DNA of 64,000 nucleotides, from contig CM066923.1 in assembly GCA_033964015.1 (NCBI GenBank), forward strand, positions 24,502,168-24,566,167, in the 5' to 3' direction. The position numbers and the translations under genes are program-made. Within the stretch, counting starts at the first letter, position 1, and the number at the start of each line of letters is the position of its first letter. Under the pieces are notes generated by a model, which was given only the letters and a program-made list of their open reading frames with translations, did no database searches and was not told where the DNA came from. The stretch comes from Scolanthus callimorphus (Eukaryota; Cnidaria; Anthozoa; Actiniaria; Edwardsiidae). This document shows positions 36,001 to 48,000 of the stretch, in pieces.

Positions 36001-39000
36001 TGTTGACCGCAGAGGGACGGCCTACGCTGTTGAATGTGATGTCCTTGGGGGGAGAGGGTGGGACTGAAATGGCAAGCAATATAACATGAGCTGTCGTGGG
36101 TGGTTCTCATATATAGATTTAGGCACTGCCTAAAAGCGGAGCTCACAATCATTGAATCAAACATCAGGAGCGAACCAACAGGAGCTCCCATCTCCTATTG
36201 CTGGGCGTCCGAAGTGCAGGAGTATATGAATCTATTTTTGTAGATTTCTAATCCCGCGATTTGTTGTCATGGTTGCAAATTAACAAAAGAAGGAAAGATG
36301 GCTTTACACTTAGTGCACCCCGCGCTTTTCGTTTCCGAGTTGCGACTGGTGTTCGGTGGACGTCAATCAATACTTTTGACCTAGCCACGGCCCACCGGGC
36401 CCACCAAGCTTTTCAGGTTTACTAAAGCTCGGTTGGTCATATTTTGCTAGCCCGAGGGCCCGTGGCTAGATCGGAAGTCTTGATTGACGTCCACCAAACA
36501 CCAGTCGCCACTCAAAAACGAAAGCTCAGGGTACACGTGTGACTGAAAACGAGTGTAATCAGCCCTGCCATCGCGTTGAACCATCACTCTCACTCTCAAA
36601 GTACTAAGTCCCATTTAAATTCAAAATCCACAATCTAAACATAGACTCTCACTCTTCTACTCCCGTGCATATTGCTAGACCTAGTGAATAGAAGCTTCTA
36701 TTGATGCGCCCGTGCGTGTTTATTATTATCACCACCTGAATAAGCCAATCCGAACGATTTAGTTTTGTTTTTGTTGCATCGCCAAGAGTCACAAACGGAT
36801 CCCCCCCCTCCAAAAAAAATACTGCAATTGAGAATCTTGCCTATTTCAAATGTTATCTGGGTTTGACTTGTAAGATGATGAAATGTAGTCTTTGCTTCCC
36901 GGACCTGCGAAAAATCTCTCACTAGACCTAGGAAGGTTTCGATTTGACAAACAATCCCTCGCGCACCAATCACAGGCAATTTCTGCAGAAGCCCAGTAGC
37001 AATGGGAAAAGCTGAATTTCCAAAGGTGAACGCATGGGAAGTGTTCGGAATCTAAATGGATATCCATGGGGAATCCGAACATCTATTCTTCTACCATGGG
37101 AAATTCAGCTTTACCCATGGATGGGTTCCCTGTGGATCAGCTGATACTTACTCTGTACTCGTAGCCTCCGCAGTACGGTCTGTTTCCCAAGACTGTTACT
37201 CGCCGTACACATGTACTTCCCTGTGTCACTCTTGTCCAGGTTCATGATCTTCAACGAGCCGTTCGAGAAATGGATGTATTTGCCACTATCAGTCAGGTCT
37301 TTGCCTAGAAACGCGACAACAAAAATAGTTAACAATTAGACCTCGAGCCCGAAAGTGCTACGGACCAATATTGACCCGTGGCCCTTAAGGGCGAGAGGTC
37401 TAATAGTTTTAGTATCACCCAACTAGTTCACCCAAGTGAAAAAATTGTGTTAAAAAATCACCAGAAACCTCGAGAAAACGAGAAGCGGCCGCCATTCTTT
37501 TAATGTTCAAAATCGGCGCTTTCGCTACTAGAGGTCTATTGATAATATTACCCTAGTAGCGTAGCCAATCAGAATGCAGCATTGCCAATAGTCCACTAGT
37601 AGGGTGATACTAATATCAAATAGACATAAAGCAGATTTCGTATGACTGTGAAAAGTTCCGCGACAAAGCTGTGCCGCGCCGCGACTGTGCCGTGATGCGA
37701 TCTCATTGGTTCTCGTTCTAAGGACCGTAAATTTCTGCCGCGACCGTCCTTGATTTGCCGTGCCTTGCTGCGATCATGTGATAATTTATTTGGGTGGTTA
37801 CAATTGTCAAATATTTCTCACTCGACTAAGTGCGCGAGTCACAACTGAGAAAAGTATCCACCCAAAGGAATCATCACGTGATCGGACGATTCCAGCTATA
37901 ACGCACGCGCGCGCTGCATGTCGGTAGATGTGGGACATTGTCGAAAAAACTGTTAAAAAGCGCGCGTTGCATTGTGGTAGTTGTGGGACGCGGCTTGGGC
38001 ATTTCAAGGGGGCATTTCTGAATAAATAAAAGTGCGGCGCTTATAGCTGGAATGGTCCATTGGGTGTCAGCAAGATGTAAACACCGAATTTGTCTATTCA
38101 TTGGCAAAGACTCAAACAAGTCCAGAAAACTATTTTAGTTATTTTAGTTATTTCTACTCAGGTTTACGCTCTGACAAAAATATACACAAATTAAAGGGAG
38201 TCTGTCACGCAATGCGCAGCTGTTCTGCGCATCTCTCAAAACAAAGAAGTATTGTCGCATAACAATGGAACGGAAAAAACCTCGAAAACAAATCGTATAT
38301 AATCTGGCTACTTCTCGATCCACCGAATCCATGTTTTTTGGCTTTACGTGTCTTTTAAATATTTAAAATGACTTGAAAATGTTAGCTGATAGTTATCTGA
38401 CAGGATGGTCTAATTAGTTTTACTGATGAATCAGAGTGATCGCTCCCGGAGCATGCGCGTATCATGACAGGCTCCCTTTAAGAAGTAAAAGAAATAGCGT
38501 TTCACGTAGGAACCTCATATATGGTACATCCTACTGTACCTTGTTTCTCCTCGTTGTATATTGAGAGAGATTCATACAGAGTACATAAGGATGTACCATA
38601 TATGAAGTACCTACCGGGGTTCTGCGTACCTCTGCTGTACCAGAAGATCGTGGGCTTGGGTGAGCCGTACGCCTCACAGTTCAAGATGGCCGACGTCTTC
38701 CACTTGTTCATGGTGTCAGGGAGGGTGCGGTCAAATATGCTCGCTACAACTAGAATGAGATTCGCAGTTATTTTCCTTCCTTTCATTTCAGAGTGTAGAG
38801 CCAGGAAGTGAAGGGTGTTAAACCTTGTCTTGTGACAGACAAGTAGCATTTTAAGCCACAAAATTTAAGAGTATAATGGGAAATTTTCATTATGACGTAT
38901 TTTACTACGACTACCAGAAACCTTTGCGTTGTCACTTTAGTTCGCGTAATTACCACCTATTGTTTCCAAAAGCGGTTTATCTGCATAAGAAAAGAAAACT

Positions 39001-42000
39001 GAAAAGGATTCTGGTTGCCGTAGTCAAATGACGCAATAGTGCAAATGTCCTATTCGCATAAACAAATGCTTTAGTCGAATAATTCAGTAGTTTCAGCCAG
39101 AGGGGGGGGGGGGGGGGGGAACCCCCTCTCGCCTCTGTACTGGACCGACTTACTACTAAAATTGTAAATATTTAATAGACAACAAATAAAAGCTCCAATA
39201 AATTGTAGCAAATTTCTTCAAACGCTAGTTTTTCCCCGAGATCAATATTTTTGGCTGGGTTTCCTGTTGCGAGAACGCAAAAACACGTCCGATCTATGTG
39301 GAGTTTTTTATTTTTTGAATTTTGGAACCCCCCTCTCATAAGTGCTGGCTACGCCCCTGGTATAGATCGGTCATCACTCCTACTAATTGACCCGTGTGTA
39401 TTTCCAAACAGAAATAAGAGCCCAAATGTTGGTGAATGAGATTTTAAGACGTCACGATTAAAACATGGTGGAACACCACTCACATATGACGTCAAACTTT
39501 ACGTGACGACACAATGAGATTTTACGAATAACGCCACGATTAGAAGCGACAGAACATCACTTGCAAGACTGCACAACTTTCGCGACGTCACAACTTAAGT
39601 GGCAACACAACTAAACTGATGTCACAGCTTAAACGACGTCAAAACTTTACGTGACGTCACAGCTTACGCGACAACAAAATTTTACGTGATGTCAAAACTT
39701 AAGTGGCAACACAACTAATGTGACATCACAGCTTACACGACAACAAAACTTTACGTGACGTCACAACTTACGTGACAATACAAGTTACGCCACGTCGAAT
39801 TCTACTTCACGTTAAAACTTATGCGACGTAACAACTTTATACTCCTATCTTTTGTTCAAGTTACGTCACGTCAAAACCTAGTTCACGCGACGTAACAACT
39901 TACTCCTATATTTTTTCTTTACCCCACAACTTACGTCACGGTACAAGTTACGTGACGTTAAACCCTACATGACGTCACAACCTGTGTGACGTCTCAACTT
40001 ACTTTTATCCATTGTCCTTTTGCTGACGACCTTGGACGCGTTCCCAAACCCCTCGGACGTTTTCGCACGCACCCAAAAGTAGTAGACCGTGTCCGACTCG
40101 AGGTTGTCAAGGTAAACAGACGTCATGTTACTGTTGTTCGTCTGGACCATGTTCACAAACTCGGCGTGGGTATCATTCGTTATTGGCCTGCTGACTATCT
40201 TGCTATAAAGCACGCGGTATTGTTGGATGATACCATTCGGTTCCAGGGGCTGGTCCCAGCGCACTCGAATCCGCTTGCGGGAGACTGGGATGGCGCGCAC
40301 GTTATTTGGAGGGCCCGGAACTAGGAAGAGAACAAACTTATATCAAGCATAATATAATCACCATGATCTCGAACTTTAAATGGGCTGAAAATTACGATTA
40401 TCGTCATTTTGGGAACACGACCATATTCCAGTTATCTTCGTTCTATTAAAAACTATTAACAGAGCGAAGCAATGTGTATAAATGAACATGATCCAAAATA
40501 GTCCGAACCAAAAGAAAATCAGCCCAAGTTTCTTCAGGGCGGTCTGGACGTCGCTATAAACTCAGATACATACTGTCCTCGGCGGTCTTGGCCTTCATCT
40601 CAGCACTCGGAACGCCGTCGCCAACACTCGTGAATGCCGACACACTCACTCGGTAGGAGGTGAACTTGCCGAGTTTGCGCAGTGTGACATTCAGTTGGGA
40701 TCGCTCGACAGTTGTCTCGCGCGTGTCCCGCGGGTCCGATACCCGGTAGTAACGGATCTTGTACCCGCGCAAGATCCCGTGGATGGAGTCATACGGGGGG
40801 CGCTTCCATGTGACCAAGATGCTCTGCGAGCCCAGAACAGTTATTTTGACGAACTGCGGGGGTTGACTGGGGACTAAAATAAACGATTTAATATTAGCAG
40901 TGAATCACGTAGATTGAATATACACATATTTCAGAAAAGGTTGCACCGTCATGTCAAATGTCTTACCGTCCTCCATAGTCTTGACTTTCCGTCTGCGCGT
41001 GCGCGAGCTAGGCCCCGCCTTAGTAAAGGCCTGTAGCACCACCGTGTACTCCGTGAACTTCTCCAGCGTGCCAATAACGTAACTCGTGGTTGCTCCCCCC
41101 TTGACCGTGATGTTGTAGAAGATCTTTGCCCGGTTAGGCTCACTATACGACACGTAGTAACCACGTATCACTCCGTTACGATGCTCTTTCGGCGGTTGCT
41201 ACAACAGTATAACACGTTTTCAGTCCGTTATCGGCGGTTGCTACAACATTATAACACGTTATAAGTCCGTTATCGGCGGTTGCTACAACAGTATAACACG
41301 TTTTCATTCCGTTATCGGCGGTTGCTACAACATTATAACACGTTTTAAGTCCGTTATCGGCGGTTGCTACAACAGTATAACGCGTTTTAAGTCCGTTATC
41401 GGCGGTTGCTACAACAGTATAACGCGTTTTAAGTCCGTTATCACGACATAATTGCAGTGGAAGTTCCTCCTTTGATTTAACAATGGTATACGTATGGTTT
41501 TTGCTCGTCCCGACAGTATACACCCATTTCAGATAGATTGCACCGTCATAACTATGTGTTGCAGCCAGCGGTGCATCATGGGAGAAACTAAGAAGAACAG
41601 AACCAAGTGCGAATAGACCTCATGCCTCCGGCTTGTCCGTTTGTTTTGCCCATTTCAGATCACGTGGCATTGCCATGAGTATTCTTTCTTTCTATTTCTG
41701 CTACGCACCGAAGGATATATGAATATGGAATCATTCCCAACAAAGAGAGAATACTCATGGGAATGACACGTGATCTGAAATGGGCAAAACATTACGCCCA
41801 AGCCGAGGAGGTCTACTAGCCATGTATTGTAGAATCACTTGCCATAAGCAGGTTATACCTATTTGCTCCCATCACGCATCGCGGGTTACAACAGACAATT
41901 ATGACGGTGTAATTAAATGGGTGTGTATACTAGAATCAGAGGCCTATCCGGGTCCTAAAGTCGCCGTTTCTTTGAGCGACGTTAGGCGACGTAAGCTAAA

Positions 42001-45000
42001 TCCAAGGTTATTGGAGGCGGCTTTGAGCGACTTTACAAAAAAAGCTATTGACTTTGGGCCACGAAAGGCTACTTTAGGCGACTATAGGCAACTTTGGGGG
42101 GTTGTTTACATTTGTGATCACTTATTCACAGTTGTGATCACTTTGCGATTGGCGCCATTGATTACAATCATGCCAAGTGCGCTTTTTAATGATAACTTTA
42201 CAAAGAAAACTGTGGTTATGTTGCCTGTTCGTTTATAAAGGTGTACCGAAATTAAGATGGAATTTAAACGGTCCCTTAGCACATGTTTATGTCTGGTTCC
42301 ACTTTACATCACTTTCTTATCTGTCCAACGCATTATGAAAGCGCTAGATGAGTTTGCGGGTCCCTGTTCTCCTTTCTGTTACAGGTTTTTGAGATACTGA
42401 TTTGACAGGTTTATCAAGTTTGACGGGTTAATATCACCTACCTGCCACGCAATGTAGACCTCTGTAGACGAGATGGCGGTGATGTTGAGAATTTTAGGCG
42501 GACGAGATGGCGCTGTTATATTAGATAAAAACGAGCAGATTAAAGTTAGCAAGAATAATATTTGATCGCCAAGCGCGCGGCAATTTAGATGTGAGGCAAA
42601 AAAGCAAAAAAAAAAGCTACCCTCATGGAAGACATACCAGATTGAGCGCACACGAGATCTACAATATGTTAGAATATAAGCCTGGAGCATGGGCACTAAT
42701 GTGAACAAACCAGTTTTTCGAGTGCCCAAGCCAAAATTCGGCCACAGCAGTGGTGCCCGGGCGCGAAGTGTGGGCACAGCATAAACACTGCGAGATGTTC
42801 CCATTGTTAGGGACATAATTAAATGTTTGCCCCACCAACCACCCCACCTTCAGTTTCACCTAAAATGTTGCCACGGTTCTTTCCAGTGAAAACCAATGCT
42901 TACGATTGCTATGGACTGGTTGGTGGGCTGTTTTATGCCTCGTTTACAGCTAAAACCATTGCATCACGACCAAACGTTTTCAAAACTTCAAATTTTATGT
43001 TTTGATTTTTGACTTTGCTGTCCTGCCAATCAAACTATCTAAGCCAATGAAAGTCTTGCGCTTTTTCGCCTAGTGCAGTCAACTAGCTTCCCAGATTTGA
43101 CTGGCGGAACAGCAAAGCCAAAATAAATAGATGTTATGAAAACGTGGGTCACGATGCAACGATTTTAGCTGTAAGAGCTGCGTTTTAGACCCCGTTCACA
43201 CGAGACCGGTACAAAACCGGACCGGTACAATTCTGATACGGTACCGTCGCGCGTTCACACGGGACCTGTGATACCGGGTCCGGCACGGTCCCGTGTGAAC
43301 ACTGTTGCAAAACGTGCCAGAATTGTACCGGTACCGTATGAACAGGCGGTACCGTACCAGAATTATACCGGTCCGGTTTTGTACCGGTACAATTTGTTGG
43401 CGATCTGAAGAAAATCGCACCGACATCGCAGTGGAATTTTGAGAATGTTCAAATCGACGACGGAAATCGCCGGAGATTTACACTGCGTAGTGAATTAGCG
43501 TCGTCGTGGGATCTCAAATTGGAGCTAAAATCGCAGCGTCTAAACGAGCTTTTACCATGCCTCTCTGTATGGAATCAGAAATGTTTCTGATAGAATATAT
43601 TCCAGAAGTTTCCAAAGCAGCCCCGGTATTGCTGTACAGTAGTTCCCTTTCACTCACCATCTTCCTTTGTTCGAACCTCCACAGCCCCTCCTGGCTGACT
43701 GGTACCAATAGCGTTCCTGGCAAACACTCTAATATGGTACGTGGCGGCAGGCTTGAGTCCAGACAGTCTGTAGGTATTAGCTGATCCCGTTACCTCGCGT
43801 TTCTCGCTTATCAGCCAATCATCCGTCGAGAGCTTGTATTGGATAATAAACTTCTGAATGTACGCGTTCCCGTCAAATCCAGGGGTCCAGGTGAGAAGAA
43901 GGGACTTGGAGCCAATGCTGCCGGTGCTAGGAGTGGATGGGTGGGAGGGGCTTTCTGGAATGAAGACAATCACACTGTGTTGTTTCAGGGGATACAACTA
44001 GTAGCGTAGACTCACTTAATTTGCGAAGCTATAAGTTATAGCCTACTACTAGCAAACAATGTTGGGTTTGAAGCCTCCAAATAAGAATCAGATTTCATTG
44101 GTAGGATCAATTTTATCAGGATTGTTTGTTTTCACGTCAAATCTGATTGGTCATTTTTTTTTTTTCAGCCATGGCCCGCTTTCTTTGTCCTCCCTGTAAC
44201 CTCTATAGACCTGTAAAGAAACATGAGCTCAGAGCATGCGTAGCGGTATACATTTTTATAAGGGCTTGGCCGTGCCGATTTTTTGCTGTGGGTCTTCTGC
44301 TGGCTCCCCGGCTCGTCTCCTCGCGGGGGAGGCTCTGGCGACAGCCACTGACGCATGCGCGAGATTTTTCTGCGCATGCACCAACGTTCAAAACCAGCCA
44401 ATCAGCAAAGGTCCTCAAATGGATGTCACCAGAGCCTCCCCTGCGAGCAGACGAGCCGGGAAGCTCTAGGTACGAGAATGCTGGCTGCTCGAGAGAGTAA
44501 GGCATGCACGGGCTCGTGCGCGCGCAATGACGTCATAATGGTGAAAACAATAAACAAAGCGTTTCCATTGACAACAAAACGCTCGCATTTGCGCTAAATT
44601 TGTCGAGTGAAGCAACACCGAGAATCACTGTTTACCAAGTTCACTACTAGACCGCGTGTTGTGGCGACATTTATTGTTCTCTATGGAAAGTAAGGGTTCT
44701 AAGTCGACGACAAGGATTTTGCTCATCAAAGTAATTCGAGGTAAAAATACAAAGACTTGTCTTTTTTGTTTTCGCGGCCTTTTAAGCTTCGTTTTGCCAC
44801 AAAAAGGCAAGAAGAAAAAAGAAGAAAAAAATACGTTTTTCAATACATAACGGGCCTTTAAACCGAGCTTGTTGAGTACGCATACCTGAGAAATAGTCTA
44901 TTGCCATTTAAAGGGGCAGTGTCACGATTTTAAGGCTAATTTAGGTTGCTTAAATATAGTCAAATTCAAACGAAATGAGCAAAATAATCATCTAGGTTTG

Positions 45001-48000
45001 TTAAATAACCTTTCAACTGCTAGATGAGCACAAATTTGGAGCATTTTCGTGTGTTATCGAGCAGATGGAATTGGATTACGAAATGACATTTTTGATTTCT
45101 GTTCAGGCTGAACAGTTTTCAAACTTGGAAATTTGATAGCGAAGCTATAAACGTAAGTAAAATGATGCCTATTTCTGTAACCGCCCTGATGAAGGACTGA
45201 AAGTAAAGAGTCCGAAACGTCGGCACAAATCTTGTCTGTTTTGTCCTTTCTCTCTATTTGTAAAATGATGCCTATATAATGCAAGTTTCAGTTCATTTTT
45301 CTTTATAACACTAAATAATAGTATAATGTATGATTCTGAGATGTTTATGTAGATCACTGGTCTTTTTTTTACATTTTTGTTGAAACAACCGTGACACAGC
45401 CCCTTTAAAACATCATATTTTGTTTGCAGCTTTGACGAATATGGAGTTTACGTAACCATTGTACTGGTCATAGATGTTATTGCACTCTCGCGATAATGAC
45501 TTTACACGCATGCTTGTATGTGGGCATGTGCGTAAAGTTATTATCGTAAAGAATGCGATGATTATTGTGAAGGCAGTTTGTAGCTCATCTGGTACAGCGT
45601 TATTTAGTGCAGAAATGTATCGAAACCTGACTGAGGATACGAACACTGAAACGTAATATAACCATGAACACGGTTAACCACGAACACGGTTTACCATGAA
45701 CACCGTTGACCATGAACACGGTTCACCATGAACACGGTTGACCATGAACACAGTTGACCATGAACATGGTTCACCATGAACACGGCTGACTATGAACACG
45801 GTTGAGCATGAACATGGTTCACCATGAAGAATGTTTACCATGAACACCGTTGACCATGAACATGGTTGACCATGAACACGGTTGGCCATGAACACGGTTC
45901 ACCATGAACATGGTTGACCATGAACACGGTTCACCATGAACACGGATGGTTCACCATGAACACGGTTGACCATAAACATGGTTCACTATGAACATGGTTC
46001 ACCATGAACACGGACGGTTCACCATGAACATGATTCACCGTGGACACGGTTCACCATCAACATGGTTCACCATCAACACGGTTCACCATCAACACGGTTC
46101 ACCATGAACATCATTCACCATGGACACGGTTCACCATGGACACGGTTCACCATGAACATCGTTGACCATGAACACGGTTGACCATGAGCACCGTTCACCA
46201 TGAACACGGTTCACCATCATCAACACGGTTCACCATCAACACAGTTCACCATCAACACGGTTCACCATCATCAACACAGTTCACCATGAACATGATTCAC
46301 CGTGGACACGGTTCACAGTCAACACGGTTCGCCTTCAACACGGTTCCCCATCAACACGGTTCACCATCAACATGATTCACCATGGACAGGGTTCACAATG
46401 AACATGGACGGTTCACCATGAACATGGACGCTTCACCATGAACACGGTTGACCATGAGCATGGTTCACCATGAACATGATTCACCGTGGACACGATTTAC
46501 CATCAACACGGTTCACCATCATCAACATTGTTCACCATGGACATGCCAGGTGGTGAACACGATTGCCCTTACCTTGTACAGTTATCTTAAATGTCTTTTC
46601 ATCCTCCCCAAACTGGTTGATGACATGGCACGAGTACTGCCGGGTGTCCCATAACTTGAGGTCAGACACGTGTAACGTGCCGTTGACGAGGTGTGCATCG
46701 TCACGTGTGTAACGCATGATCTGCACGCGTGGCGTGTCCACCAGCTGCTTACTGCCGTTATACCAGTTGAGGACGATGGGTAGGTTGCCAATAGCAACGC
46801 ACGTGAATGCAACTTCTCCAAGGACTTCCACTGCCCGGTCTACAGGCGGGCTCACGATAACGGCTGGCACTGCTAGACGGAAGAAAGACGCAGCTTAAGA
46901 TAGTGCTTGGGGTCCCTGTGTGTTTTACATACAGTTACCCCTCCTGCTCATCCATTAACAAGGTCTACCTGTTATGAGCATGCGTACACGTCGCCTGTTT
47001 ATAACCTAGAAATAATTTCTACGATTTCTACGCCTCTAGGTAGATACAACTCTGTACAACGCACATAGCATTGAACCAGCCGCCATTTTGTAGAGAATAT
47101 GAAATAGTGTGAACGTGGCTTGAAAGTATAAACGAGGCTTGTACTTACCGTGCACGACCAGGCTGACTTGTTTTGACGTGGGAGTCCCGACTACGCCATT
47201 ATAAGCATGGCATAAATATCTCCCCTCGTCCTTCTTACTAGCATTAGAAATCACAAGTGTGCCGTTCAGCAGCTGCTGAAATCGAGGGTTGTCTCCAAGC
47301 GGCACAAACGAGCTCCCCACTAGCTTGCTCCATTCCACCCGTGCTGGTGGGTATCCTGTGGTCTGGCAGGAGAGATGAGCTGTGTGCTCTCGCAAGACCT
47401 GCTGGTCTCGTGGATCCGTCACGAACCGGGAGGGAACTGGGGAAAGTCAAATTAATAATATGCATAATAAGCAAATCGTCTATGTCTATGTCTCACTAAA
47501 GGCCCGTTTACACTGTAATGTTTGTTGCAATTTTTGTCGCGCGAGTCGCGGCGATTTTTCTCACACGTACGCGTGAACTTAAAATCACTAATGTAAACTG
47601 GGTGCAACTCGGCGCGATCTGCCGCGATTTCAAACATGTTCGAAACTCTTTGCAACTTGATGCGACTTGAAGAAAAGAGAGCACAGATCTGCATCTCGTT
47701 TACACAAGAGAGTTGGAATTGCAACTCGCGCGAGAAAAATCGCGCCGACAAATGCAACAAAAATCGCAAGTGTAAACCGGTCCTAAAGGCCATGTTACAC
47801 GATAGGCAATTGTTCTAGCATATCGCAACGCAATATGAGTTGCCGCGAAAAGCGCTTGTGTAGCATCCCTCTGCAAGGCAATATTTTTGTCGCGTTGCGA
47901 TTTGCAGAAAATGTAGAACCGAGCTTTACTTTTCGCAGCGTTGCGAGACACGTTGCTACATGTAACATGTCTTGGCAATTTATCACATAATGGGTTCCCT

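Noticed and set aside
41176..41523. Coding exon with 14-residue repeats (VVATADNGLKT-type) on the minus strand
   Set aside because: This is the intronic 42-bp array; the frame differs from that of the exon 12 protein and the acceptor lies inside each unit.
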